Positions 22,627 through 30,753 of a stretch of DNA of 41,490 nucleotides are shown here, one piece after another; position 1 is the stretch's first letter; the number at the start of each line of letters is the position of its first letter. The stretch comes from a virus, in the IMG/VR virus record IMGVR_UViG_3300047480_000275, positions 1 to 41,490 of that record. One strand, given 5' to 3'. The position numbers and the translations under genes were made by a program. Below the pieces are notes generated by a model. That model ran no database searches. It was not told the origin of the DNA and worked only from the letters and a program-made list of their open reading frames with translations.

Positions 22627-25227
22627 ATGGCTCAAGCAGGCTACACACCCATCCAGCTGTACTACAGCACCACCGCCTCGGCCGCGCCATCGTCTGGCAA
22701 CCTGGCCAACGGCGAGCTGGCCATCAACATCACAGACGGCAAGCTGTACTACAAGGACAACGGCGGGACCGTGCGCGTGCTTGCAGGCACAGGCGGTACC
22801 GGCGTGGTGGCGGGCTCCAACACGCAGGTGCAGTTCAACAACAACGGGGTATTTGGTGCATCCTCGGGCCTGACTTGGGATGGCACGAACCTGACCGCCA
22901 GCCAGTTGCGCAGCAGTGGCTTGACCTCCGGCCGTGTCACCTACGCTGGTGCGTCTGGTCTGTTGGTTGATTCGGCCAACATGACATTCAATGGCACCCG
23001 CTTGACGGTGGCCGACCTTGCTGATTCTGGCCTCACATCGGGTCGCGTGGTGTATTCCACCGCTGGTGGCGCTTTGGTGGACTCCGCCAACCTGCTGTAC
23101 AGCGGCACCGATCTGACTGTTTACGGCATCACCGTAGGCCGTGGCGCAGGTGCTGTGTCCACCAACACTGCGATGGGTGCTAGTGCGTTGGCGGCGAATA
23201 CAACGGGTTCTTTCAACACCGCTTTTGGTAGCGCGGCTTTGCGTGACGTAACGACGGCGGGTGACAACACCGCAGTCGGAACCAATACACTTAGAGTGAA
23301 CACGTCTGGCTCTGGAAACACGGCCATCGGAAGTTCCGCGCTGCTGGTTAACACGACCGGCGCTGCGGGTACGGCGATTGGTGTTTCGGCGTTGGCGACC
23401 AACACTACCGGCGCATTTGGAACTGCTATCGGTTACCAATCGCTGTTGCTCAACACAACAGGAAACGGCAACACGGCGGTCGGCTATCAAGCCCTGTACA
23501 GCAACACGACTGCTGGTAACAACACGGCCATGGGTAACTTGGCTGCATACGCCAACACCACTGGTGAAGTCACGGCCTTTGGCAACTCAACGCTTAAGAA
23601 CAACAGCACGGGTCTTGGTAACTCGGCTTTTGGCTCGACCGCTCTGGAGCTGAACACCACCGGCAACGGCAACACCGCATTTGGCAGCATCCACAGCGGC
23701 GTGGTGTTCGGTGCGCTTCGTGCCAACACCACCGGATCATTTAACGTGGCCGTCGGGCCGGGAGCGTTAGCTGCAAACACGACTGCCTCCAACAACACCG
23801 CAGTTGGCTATCTTGCTGGTTCAAACAACACGGGTTCAGGAAGTCTTACGGCGCTTGGATACAGAGCAGGGGCTTCAAACACAACTGGAAGTATCACGGC
23901 TATCGGCGCTCAGGCTCTTGACGCCAACACAACTGGAGCAGGAAACTTTGCTGGCGGCTGGCAATCTCTTGCTTTAAACACAACTGGTAGTGGAAATACG
24001 GCTGTCGGAAATGCTTCAAACGGTGTTTACAACGGTGCGATGTACAACAACACTACTGGCAGCTTCAACACTGCCGTTGGTGCTCAGGCGCTTCTTGGCA
24101 ACACTACGGGCAACAACAACGTAGCGATTGGATATCGTGCCGCCGTCAGCGCGGTAACTGGCGCAACAACTGCTGTTGGGGCCAGTGCTGGTGGTTCTCT
24201 TACAACTGGTATTCAAAACACGCTTGTTGGATACAACGCAGGAGGGGGTCTTAACACCGGAAATGGCAACACTTTTGTCGGAGTCAGCAATAACGCCTCT
24301 GGTGAGTGTGGCTCTTTGATCACCACCGGTAATAGGAACACCATCATTGGCGGCTACACAGGCAACCAAGGTGGCCTCGACATCCGCACTGCCAGCAACT
24401 ACATCGTGCTGTCGGATGGGGATGGGAATCCTGTCATTGCTTCGCCTTCTCAAACCGAAGTGCTGATGCGATCAGGCTCTGGCCTTTGGACGTTGTTCAG
24501 TAACGGCGGCGGCAACAACAGTACATACAACGGAACTCTGATTGGAGCCAATAAGCCAAACCTTACAGGTCAAGCCAATGCGTCTTTGCCATCTTGGTTC
24601 ATCGACATTGGTGGACGTGCGGCAGACGGCTCAACCCGCCCCGTTGCAACCGCAGACAAGTTCTCTGTTGGTCGTCAGGCCGCTGGCGGCACATTGGTTG
24701 GCGCGGCAAATGTTTTTGAAGTCAACTTGAACGGATGCGTTGGCTTGAACGCAACCTCCGCCTCTAACGGCACAGGCATCACCTTCCCCGCCACCCAAAA
24801 CGCATCGTCCAACGCCAACACGCTGGATGACTATGAGGAGGGAATTTTTAGCCCAACAATCCAAATTGGCGGAGCGACCCCTACAGGAGTTTCGTATTTC
24901 AACGCGGTCGGGCAATACACAAAAGTTGGTCGCGTCGTGACCTGCGTTTGGGGAATTGGGGCTAACTGGTCTTCAAACAATGGGGGCGCAGTAACTTTGC
25001 ATGGTCTTCCATTCGGCAACAGCGCGAGTGGCGGGTATAGAGAAGCGGGCATGACTATTGGTAGTACTAGCTGGGGCGGGAATATATTGAGAATTGCAGT
25101 GAGCGGCGTTGAAGGAGCGACGTCTATGCAAGTTTACAAAGGAGGCGGCGGCACTACATTGAATGGCTCAGATTTAGGCACTGAGTTTTGGATGCACGGC
25201 ACACTCGTTTATCTGGCAAATGCGTAA
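22627..25227 (+). CDS. Tail fibre protein 2 with YadA-head-like repeats
   Basis: The 866-residue protein follows GAGAGGAAAC. The N-terminus (MAQAGYTPIQLYYSTTASAAPSSGNLANGELAINI) resembles fibre attachment domains. Residues about 96-158 contain two copies of SGLTSGRV-x-Y...LVDSAN. Residues about 179-558 hold about 22 copies of a 16-17-residue repeat of the type NTAVGYQALxxNTTG, which resembles the left-handed parallel beta-roll of YadA-type heads. The C-terminal domain starts near NTLDDYEEGIFSPT, a common fibre-tip entry, and ends HGTLVYLANA. No endosialidase-type self-cleaving chaperone is present. The last 1.4 kb is visibly more AT-rich than the rest, suggesting an exchanged tip. Confidence 0.85.
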   Translation: MAQAGYTPIQLYYSTTASAAPSSGNLANGELAINITDGKLYYKDNGGTVRVLAGTGGTGVVAGSNTQVQFNNNGVFGASSGLTWDGTNLTASQLRSSGLTSGRVTYAGASGLLVDSANMTFNGTRLTVADLADSGLTSGRVVYSTAGGALVDSANLLYSGTDLTVYGITVGRGAGAVSTNTAMGASALAANTTGSFNTAFGSAALRDVTTAGDNTAVGTNTLRVNTSGSGNTAIGSSALLVNTTGAAGTAIGVSALATNTTGAFGTAIGYQSLLLNTTGNGNTAVGYQALYSNTTAGNNTAMGNLAAYANTTGEVTAFGNSTLKNNSTGLGNSAFGSTALELNTTGNGNTAFGSIHSGVVFGALRANTTGSFNVAVGPGALAANTTASNNTAVGYLAGSNNTGSGSLTALGYRAGASNTTGSITAIGAQALDANTTGAGNFAGGWQSLALNTTGSGNTAVGNASNGVYNGAMYNNTTGSFNTAVGAQALLGNTTGNNNVAIGYRAAVSAVTGATTAVGASAGGSLTTGIQNTLVGYNAGGGLNTGNGNTFVGVSNNASGECGSLITTGNRNTIIGGYTGNQGGLDIRTASNYIVLSDGDGNPVIASPSQTEVLMRSGSGLWTLFSNGGGNNSTYNGTLIGANKPNLTGQANASLPSWFIDIGGRAADGSTRPVATADKFSVGRQAAGGTLVGAANVFEVNLNGCVGLNATSASNGTGITFPATQNASSNANTLDDYEEGIFSPTIQIGGATPTGVSYFNAVGQYTKVGRVVTCVWGIGANWSSNNGGAVTLHGLPFGNSASGGYREAGMTIGSTSWGGNILRIAVSGVEGATSMQVYKGGGGTTLNGSDLGTEFWMHGTLVYLANA
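23161..24300 (+). repeat. About 22 tandem degenerate repeats coding for NTAVGxxAL units
   Basis: These repeats of about 48-51 bp encode units such as NTAFGSAAL, NTAIGSSAL, NTAVGYQAL and NNVAIGYRA within fibre 2. The protein repeat is clear and the DNA repeat is degenerate, so it is an old array that has diverged. The repeats can change number by recombination, which would alter the length of the fibre. Confidence 0.8.
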
Positions 25228-25245
25228 CTTGAGGAAAAAATCATC

Positions 25246-25530
25246 ATGACAATCGAAAAGCAAAAGGTCGTTGACCAAATTACCGTGACCGAAAACGGCA
25301 CAGTTCTTTATCGCGAGGCCACTCGCATCATCGAGGACGGCAACCTGCTCACGCAGACCTTCCACCGAACATCACTGACGCCGGGCCAAGACCTCACAAG
25401 TCAACCTGCAAATGTGGTCGTCATCTGCAACGCCGCATGGACACCTGAAGTTATCGCGGCCTATCAAGCCGCGCAAGAAGCCGCTGCCGCCGAGATGGCA
25501 GCACGTCAAACCCAAGGAGCCACAGCATGA
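25246..25530 (+). CDS. Small tail-fibre-associated protein (94 aa), unknown
   Basis: The gene starts after TGAGG. The product has a beta-rich first half (QKVVDQITVTENGTVLYREATRIIEDGN) and an HRTSLTPGQD block. A helical alanine-rich tail (VIAAYQAAQEAAAAEMAAR) follows. I recall this ENGTVLYRE/HR-x-x-L-x-PGQD pattern in small phage genes that lie after fibre genes. A fibre assembly chaperone or a small virion protein is possible; neither is shown. Confidence 0.72.
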   Translation: MTIEKQKVVDQITVTENGTVLYREATRIIEDGNLLTQTFHRTSLTPGQDLTSQPANVVVICNAAWTPEVIAAYQAAQEAAAAEMAARQTQGATA

Positions 25531-25745
25531 CCGAAACTACCCAACCCACCGCCGAAGAAATCGCACGCCACTACAGCGCCGCCATGGATTCGGTGAACCT
25601 GATCAACGGCGGCAAGCCCGAAGGCATGGACGATGCCGAGTGGGCCGACTGCGTGGCTCGGAACAAAGAACACCTGCGCATCATGCTGGCCAAGGACTTC
25701 TGGACGACCGAAGACCTGGCCCCACTGCAAGCAGCCGCTCAGTGA
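25527..25745 (+). CDS. Small phage protein of unknown function (72 aa)
   Basis: ATG 25527 overlaps the previous stop and has AAGGAG upstream. The product is helical and acidic: TAEEIARHYSAAMDSVNLINGG, then MDDAEWADCVARNKEHLRIMLAKDFWTTEDL. Short phage proteins of this kind often follow fibre genes. Its function is unknown. The next small membrane gene overlaps its stop. Confidence 0.72.
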   Translation: MTETTQPTAEEIARHYSAAMDSVNLINGGKPEGMDDAEWADCVARNKEHLRIMLAKDFWTTEDLAPLQAAAQ

Positions 25746-25837
25746 GAGACTGGACCGAAGCATTCGTCGCTGCCGTGCTGATCGTCGGCGTGGTGCTTTG
25801 GTCCGTCCGCATTTTTATGGAGGTGGTGTATGGCTGA
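25742..25837 (+). CDS. Very small single-span membrane protein (31 aa), GTG start
   Basis: GTG 25742 overlaps the TGA of the previous gene (GTGA), so translation is probably coupled. The 31-residue product is one hydrophobic helix (FVAAVLIVGVVLWSVRIF) between a short charged N-terminus (MRDWTE) and a short tail. It sits directly before the endolysin, so a role in lysis such as a small holin or antiholin is possible. No ribosome site of its own is seen. Confidence 0.5.
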   Translation: MRDWTEAFVAAVLIVGVVLWSVRIFMEVVYG

Positions 25838-25857
25838 CCATAACCAGGAGCTAACCC

Positions 25858-26376
25858 ATGGCTGACTTCCTGCCTGCTTTCGAAGCCATGATTCGCGACG
25901 AGGGCGGTTATTTGTTGCACGACGTCCCGGGTGATCGCGGGCAGCTCACTTACGCGGGAATTTCTCGTCACTTCAACCCGGACTGGCCAGGCTGGGAGTT
26001 TGTCGACCGGCGCGAGACGCCACCGACTCCCATGGTGCGCAACTGGTACCACACCAACTACTGGCTCCCGATCGCGGGCGACCACCTGATTCACCAGGCG
26101 GTGGCGTCCTCCATCTTCAACTTCGCCGTCAACTCCAGCGCCCCAGGCCGCCCCACCGTGGCCGTCAAGCTCGCGCAGCTGGTGGCCGGGGCCACGCCGG
26201 ACGGATCGCTCGGGCCGCGCTCCGTGGCCGCACTCAACGCCATGGACCCCGAAAAGTTTGTCATGGCCTACGCTTTGGCCAAAATCGCCCGGTACCGGGA
26301 TATCGTGACCCGCGACCGCACGCAGATCAAGTTCCTGCTCGGCTGGATCAACCGCACACTGAAGGACGCCACATGA
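25858..26376 (+). CDS. Endolysin, glycoside hydrolase family 108-like
   Basis: The 172-residue protein starts after AGGAG. The N-terminus FEAMIRDEGGYLLHDVPGDRGQLTYAGIS matches the GH108 muramidase entry. The catalytic glutamate is E15 in EGGY, and the D-R-G-x-x-T-x-x-GIS part follows. The C-terminal half (FAVNSSAPGRPTVAVKLAQ, then DGSLGPRSVAALNAMDP) is the usual predicted peptidoglycan-binding helical part. No signal peptide is present, so export needs the holin next door. It would cleave the glycan strands of peptidoglycan at the end of infection. Confidence 0.9.
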   Translation: MADFLPAFEAMIRDEGGYLLHDVPGDRGQLTYAGISRHFNPDWPGWEFVDRRETPPTPMVRNWYHTNYWLPIAGDHLIHQAVASSIFNFAVNSSAPGRPTVAVKLAQLVAGATPDGSLGPRSVAALNAMDPEKFVMAYALAKIARYRDIVTRDRTQIKFLLGWINRTLKDAT

Positions 26377-26786
26377 ACTTCCTCGGCATTGGCACCGTCA
26401 TCGAGTCCGTCGGCAAGGTTGCTGGCGACCTTATCACCACGGACAAGGAGCGCATGCAGCTCGAGCTGGAGGGCCGCAAGCTCGACCAGGCCATCGACCT
26501 GGCGCAAATCGGCGTGAACAACACCGAGGCCCAGCACACCAGCGTGTTTGTCGCAGGCTGGCGGCCCGCCATCGGCTGGGTCGGCGCTGCGGCCATGGCC
26601 TACCAGTTTCTGCTCTACCCGCTGCTCACCTGGGGCTGGGCGCTGGCGCAAGCCAACGGCCACCTGCCCGCCGGGATGCAGCCGCCGCCGATGCTGGACG
26701 CAGACGCCCTGTGGGTGATTCTGTCTGGCATCCTGGGTATCGCTGGCATGCGCTCGTTTGAGAAGACCAAAGGGGTGGCGCGATGA
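26373..26786 (+). CDS. Holin, 3-TM family
   Basis: The 137-residue protein overlaps the endolysin stop by ATGA. It begins with a charged amphipathic part (KVAGDLITTDKERMQLELEGRKL). It then has the hallmark GWRPAIGW (near residue 66), leading into hydrophobic helices GAAAMAYQFLLYPLLTWGWALA and, near the C-terminus, ALWVILSGILGIAGMRSF. This is the phage/GTA 3-TM holin type. It would form pores in the inner membrane to release the endolysin. Confidence 0.9.
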   Translation: MNFLGIGTVIESVGKVAGDLITTDKERMQLELEGRKLDQAIDLAQIGVNNTEAQHTSVFVAGWRPAIGWVGAAAMAYQFLLYPLLTWGWALAQANGHLPAGMQPPPMLDADALWVILSGILGIAGMRSFEKTKGVAR

Positions 26787-26789
26787 CGT

Positions 26790-26818
26790 TTGCCGCCTCG
26801 TGTGTTCCCGGGCATAAT
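26790..26818 (+). promoter_or_regulatory. Predicted promoter before the second adaptor gene
   Basis: TTGCCG (26790-26795) and CATAAT (26813-26818) are 17 bases apart, 54 bases upstream of ATG 26872. The same TTGCCG-N17 form is seen at 18845-18873. Confidence 0.5.
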
Positions 26819-26871
26819 TCAGGCACCACGCGCCAGCTGGACCAGCGGCTTCATAACCAACTGGAGTCCCC

Positions 26872-27501
26872 ATGTACACGATGACGTACAGCAGCTTGCT
26901 GGAAGATGTGCGCCGCTACCTTGAGCGGGGCTTTACCGCTGAGAGCGACCAGATCGTCTACGAGCAGCTGCCGCGCCTGATCACACTGGGCGAGCGCCGC
27001 ATCTCCCGCGAGCTCAAGATTCAGGGCTTTATTCGCGCCGTCCAAACTCCCCTGCAAATCGGCGTGGCCACCTACCGCAAGCCCGACCGCTGGCGCGACA
27101 CCGTGAGCATGACGGTCAACGGTTCTCCGATTTTCGCCCGCGCCTACGAGTACTGCCGCAACTACTGGCCTGATGAGGCCGAGACCGGCGCGCCGCAGTT
27201 TTACGCGGACTATGACTACAACCACTGGCTGATCACGCCAACGCCTGCAGCCGCCAGCACGCTGGAGGTGATGTACTACGAGCAGCCGCGTTTCTTGGGC
27301 GAGGACTTCCAGACCAACTGGCTCACCGAGTACGCCCCTGACCTGCTGCTGTATGCCACGCTGCTTGAGGCCACGCCGTTCCTGAAGAAGGACGAGCGTA
27401 TCGGCACCTGGCAGCAGATGTACGACCGCGCTGCCCAGGCGCTCAACGGCGAGGACCTGAAGAAGATCATGGACCGCAGCGCCCAAAGGACTGAAGCATG
27501 A
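26872..27501 (+). CDS. Head-to-tail adaptor / tail tubular A-like protein 2
   Basis: The 209-residue protein starts at ATG 26872 (or 26881, four residues in) after TGGAG. It has the form of a gp4/gp11-type adaptor: a helical N-terminus (YSSLLEDVRRYLERG, then LPRLITLGERRISRELKIQGF), a beta-rich middle (GVATYRKPDRWRDTVSMTVNG), the YYEQPRFL strand, then a helical C-terminus (DLLLYATLLEATPFLKKDERIGTWQQMYDRAAQAL). Together with the protein at 18935 it could form two stacked rings under the portal. Confidence 0.77.
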   Translation: MYTMTYSSLLEDVRRYLERGFTAESDQIVYEQLPRLITLGERRISRELKIQGFIRAVQTPLQIGVATYRKPDRWRDTVSMTVNGSPIFARAYEYCRNYWPDEAETGAPQFYADYDYNHWLITPTPAAASTLEVMYYEQPRFLGEDFQTNWLTEYAPDLLLYATLLEATPFLKKDERIGTWQQMYDRAAQALNGEDLKKIMDRSAQRTEA

Positions 27502-28697
27502 CCACATACACCGACGTTTTCGGTGGGGCAAACATCTACCCCAGCGAGATTGATTACAGCTCGACGGCCCTGGCCGCTGACATTACGCTGAGCTGGCCAG
27601 ACGAGACCTCGACCAGCCAGAATCTGGCCACCAAAATCATGGACGTCACCCCGGCGTCTGCGGGCTTGGCGATCACGCTGCCACCGGCCAACAAGACCGG
27701 TACCGGCCAAACCATCCTGTTCAACAACAAGGGCGCGCACACATTCACAGTGAAGGACGCCGCTGGCGTGCAGGTTGTGACCGTGGCCTCGGGCACGTTG
27801 TGGCAGATTTACCTCACGAGCAACAGCACGGTGGCGGGATCTTGGGTGGCGCTGCAGTACGGCGCATCGACCTCGCAGGTCAACGCCTCCTCGCTGGCTG
27901 GCAACGGCATCGTGGCCACCGGCACACTGCTCGCGCAGGCCGTCCCCGTCACCGAGTTCAACAGCAACTACACGGCAGGCGCTCAGGACCGGGCCCGCAT
28001 GTTTGTGTGGACCGGCGCAGGCGGCACGCTCACTTTGCCCGCGCCCACCACGGTCGGCGACAACTGGTTTTGCTACCTGCGCAACTCGGGCTCTGGCGCC
28101 ATCGTGGCCGACCCTGCGGGCACGGTGCTGATTGACGGCGGCGCGACGCTGTCCTTCCAGCCTGGCGAGTCGGCCATCATCGTCTCGGACGGGGCCAACT
28201 ACTACACGATCGGCTTTGGCCAGTCCGCCACGTTTGCCTTCGACTACACCTCGATCAACGTGGCAGGCTTAGGCGATTACACGCTGACCGGCACGGAGTT
28301 GAACCGCATCGCCTACGGTTTCACTGGCGTTTTGACCGGTAACCGCAACATCATCGTTCCGGCCACGGTGCAGCAGTACTGGGTCAACAACGAGACCACG
28401 GGCGCGTACAACTTCACCGTGAAGACCTCGGCTGGCGCTGGCGTCCTGGTCGCATCCGGCTCGCGCTCGATCTTGTACTGCGACGGCACCGATGTGGTCA
28501 ACGCCGACACGGGCGGCCTGGCTGTGCCCATTCAGGTGTCCGACGGCGGTACCGGCGCAACGACCGCAGGCGCGGCTCGCATCAACCTGGGTGCAACGGC
28601 TGTGGGCGACGCGGTGTTTACCGCTGCCGACGGCCCTGCGGCCTACGCAGCACTTGGCATCGCGCCTTCTGGCGTCGTGGTGGGCGGGACGTTCTAA
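27498..28697 (+). CDS. Tail fibre/spike-like protein 3
   Basis: The 399-residue protein overlaps the adaptor stop. It is almost entirely beta-rich, with the repeated form of a strand pair followed by a G/T-rich turn (TLPPANKTGTGQTILFNN, TLPAPTTVGDNWFCYLRN). Near the end is VSDGGTGATTAGAARINLG, the same motif as in fibre 1, and the protein ends GVVVGGTF, close to the GISGGTF end of fibre 1. This suggests the two fibres share a C-terminal origin. It is placed between adaptor and nozzle genes. Confidence 0.75.
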   Translation: MTTYTDVFGGANIYPSEIDYSSTALAADITLSWPDETSTSQNLATKIMDVTPASAGLAITLPPANKTGTGQTILFNNKGAHTFTVKDAAGVQVVTVASGTLWQIYLTSNSTVAGSWVALQYGASTSQVNASSLAGNGIVATGTLLAQAVPVTEFNSNYTAGAQDRARMFVWTGAGGTLTLPAPTTVGDNWFCYLRNSGSGAIVADPAGTVLIDGGATLSFQPGESAIIVSDGANYYTIGFGQSATFAFDYTSINVAGLGDYTLTGTELNRIAYGFTGVLTGNRNIIVPATVQQYWVNNETTGAYNFTVKTSAGAGVLVASGSRSILYCDGTDVVNADTGGLAVPIQVSDGGTGATTAGAARINLGATAVGDAVFTAADGPAAYAALGIAPSGVVVGGTF

Positions 28698-28699
28698 CC

Positions 28700-30529
28700 A
28701 TGCCAACCCAAATCCTGCGCTCCCAGCCGGGCATCAAACGCGACGGCACCAAGTTCGAAGGCGACTTCTACGTCGACGGACAGTGGGTGCGTTTCCAGCG
28801 TGGCCTGCCGCGCAAGATTGGCGGGTACCGCTCGATCTCCAAGTACCTGACCGAGATTTCGCGGGGCTTCATGAGCTTCACCCAGCAACTGTTGCAGTAT
28901 TGCCACAGCGGCGGCCCCAGCACGCTGGAGCGCTTCACGATTGACGCCAGCAAGAACGCCAGCCTGATTTCCAACCGCACCCCGGTGGCTGTGGCCGCAA
29001 CAGGCACGGTGACGCTCACGGGCGGCGCTGCGGGCTCTGTGGACGGCATCACGGTCAACGGCGTGCAGATCATGTCGGGCGCGGTGGCGTTTACGATTGA
29101 CCTGGCCACCACGGCAACGGCTGTGGCCACCAACATCAACCTGCACACCTCGACGCCCAACTACAGCGCCGTGGCTGTTGGCCCACTGATCACCATCACA
29201 GCAGTGACCGCAGGCGTGGCCACCAACGGCTATGTGGTCGCGGCGGCCACAACGGTCATCACGGCCACCGACACGGACATGGTGGGCGGCTCGGACGCGC
29301 TCACGGCCTCGGACGCCAATCGCTGGATGTTCCAGGCGGTCTACGACTCCTCGACCGCTTACAACGCCCTGCTCGCGCACGTCTCGCCCAACGGCCGCTG
29401 CTTGTGCAACGATGTGGGCGGGCAGATTTTCTACGGCGACCTGCTGGGCACCGCACCGCTGAAAAGCGTGCAGCTTCCCGCTGGTGCCAATGCCACGGGC
29501 GGCATCGTGGCCCTGCACCCGTACCTGTTTTACTACGGCACCGCTGGCATCATCGGCTGGTCCGCGGCTGGCGAGCCCACAGACCTTACCGGCTCCGGAT
29601 CTGGCATCGCCCGGGTGTGGAGCCAAAAGATCGTCAAGGGCATGCCCCTGCGCGCAGGCTCAGGCTCGGCCCCGGCTGGCATCTTCTGGGCCTACGATGC
29701 GGTGATTCGTGCCACCTTCACCGGTGGCCCCACGGTATTCCAGTTCGACACGATCGCCACCGACACCTCCATCATGTCGGCCGACTCGGTGGTGGACTAC
29801 GACGGCGTTTTCTTCTGGGCAGGCGTTGACCGATTTTTCATGTTCAACGGCGTGGTGCGCGATGTGCCCAACCAGATGAACATCAACTACTTCCTCGAAG
29901 GCCTGAACCCCCAGCAGCACAGCAAGGTGTTTGCCTGGAAGGTGCCGCGCTTTGGCGAAATCTGGTGGGCCTACCCCAAGGGGGACGCTACCGAATGCAC
30001 CCACGCCGTGATCTACAACGTGCGCGAGAACACTTGGTACGACACCGCACTGCCCACCTCTGGCCGCTCGGCTGGCGGCTACAACAACGCCTTTATGGCC
30101 CCGATCTTGGTGGACGCCGTGCCCACTGGCAGCGGCTACCGCACCTGGGTCCACGAGCAGGGCGTTGACGAGATCGACGGAACCCTGGCCGCGCCAATTC
30201 AGTCCTACTTCGAGACAGCGGACCTCTCGTCCATCGTCCAGGGCCAAGACGGCTATTTGCGCATCACCACCATCGAGCCGGACTTCGTGCAAAAGGGCCC
30301 CATGACCGTGCAGATCACGGGCCGCGCCAACGCACGTGCGCCCGAGGTGACGAGCTCGATCTTCACCTTCCCCGAGCAGGCCGACCAGCCGTTCGAACAG
30401 ATCGTCATGCTCAAAGAGCAGCGCCGCGAGTTGCGCGCCCGCTTTGAGTCCAACGCCCTGTACGGCGATTACCAGATGGGCCAGATCATTGCGCACATTG
30501 AGTCTGGCGACAGGACGGTGCTGGGATGA
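28700..30529 (+). CDS. Tail nozzle / P22 gp10-like stabilisation protein
   Basis: The 609-residue protein starts two bases after the previous stop. The N-terminus (RSQPGIKRDGTKFEGDFYVDGQWVRFQRGLPRKIGGY) is a well-conserved start of podovirus tail hub proteins. A T/G/A-rich insertion at about residues 95-195 looks like a separate surface domain. The remaining part has beta-propeller-type segments (YDGVFFWAGVDRFFMFNGVVRDVP, WAYPKGDATECTHAVIYNVRENTWYD). These resemble P22 gp10 and T7 gp12. It would form the tail tip below the adaptor and hold the DNA in place after packaging. Confidence 0.8.
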   Translation: MPTQILRSQPGIKRDGTKFEGDFYVDGQWVRFQRGLPRKIGGYRSISKYLTEISRGFMSFTQQLLQYCHSGGPSTLERFTIDASKNASLISNRTPVAVAATGTVTLTGGAAGSVDGITVNGVQIMSGAVAFTIDLATTATAVATNINLHTSTPNYSAVAVGPLITITAVTAGVATNGYVVAAATTVITATDTDMVGGSDALTASDANRWMFQAVYDSSTAYNALLAHVSPNGRCLCNDVGGQIFYGDLLGTAPLKSVQLPAGANATGGIVALHPYLFYYGTAGIIGWSAAGEPTDLTGSGSGIARVWSQKIVKGMPLRAGSGSAPAGIFWAYDAVIRATFTGGPTVFQFDTIATDTSIMSADSVVDYDGVFFWAGVDRFFMFNGVVRDVPNQMNINYFLEGLNPQQHSKVFAWKVPRFGEIWWAYPKGDATECTHAVIYNVRENTWYDTALPTSGRSAGGYNNAFMAPILVDAVPTGSGYRTWVHEQGVDEIDGTLAAPIQSYFETADLSSIVQGQDGYLRITTIEPDFVQKGPMTVQITGRANARAPEVTSSIFTFPEQADQPFEQIVMLKEQRRELRARFESNALYGDYQMGQIIAHIESGDRTVLG

Positions 30530-30753
30530 TCATCACCCTACCCACCGGAATGGAGCTGATGGACTGGTCGTCGCAGGTCATCATCGACCTCGACGCCTAC
30601 GGCTCCTTTGGCCGGCTGGACGACCCCAATCGCTGGCAAGATTGGGGCATGCAGTTTTTGAACAACACAACGATCGGCCGTAACTTGCCGATTCCTTACG
30701 GATTTACCGACTGGAGAGAATGGGCCGAGAGGCTTGTTGGAGCACTATCATGA
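30526..30753 (+). CDS. Small tail-module protein (75 aa), unknown
   Basis: ATG 30526 overlaps the nozzle stop (ATGA). The protein reads LPTGMELMDWSSQVIIDLDAYGSFGRLDD, then WQDWGMQFLNN, then GFTDWREWAERL, with many tryptophans and aspartates. I recall small proteins of this type between the nozzle and the internal virion genes in related phages. It could be a small connector or assembly protein. The next gene overlaps its stop by ATGA. Confidence 0.75.
   Translation: MIITLPTGMELMDWSSQVIIDLDAYGSFGRLDDPNRWQDWGMQFLNNTTIGRNLPIPYGFTDWREWAERLVGALS

Noticed and set aside
23161-24300. Regular repeats that could be a CRISPR array
   Set aside because: The repeats are degenerate, in frame and encode a known type of fibre protein repeat; no identical repeats with unique spacers are present.
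22627-25227. Possible diversity-generating retroelement acting on the fibre tip
   Set aside because: No reverse transcriptase gene and no template/variable repeat pair were seen in the window.
25830-25865. Eleven-codon open frame (MADHNQELTHG) before the endolysin
   Set aside because: Too short, no ribosome site of its own that is distinct from the endolysin signals, and it overlaps the endolysin start; the repeated ATGGCTGAC is probably chance.
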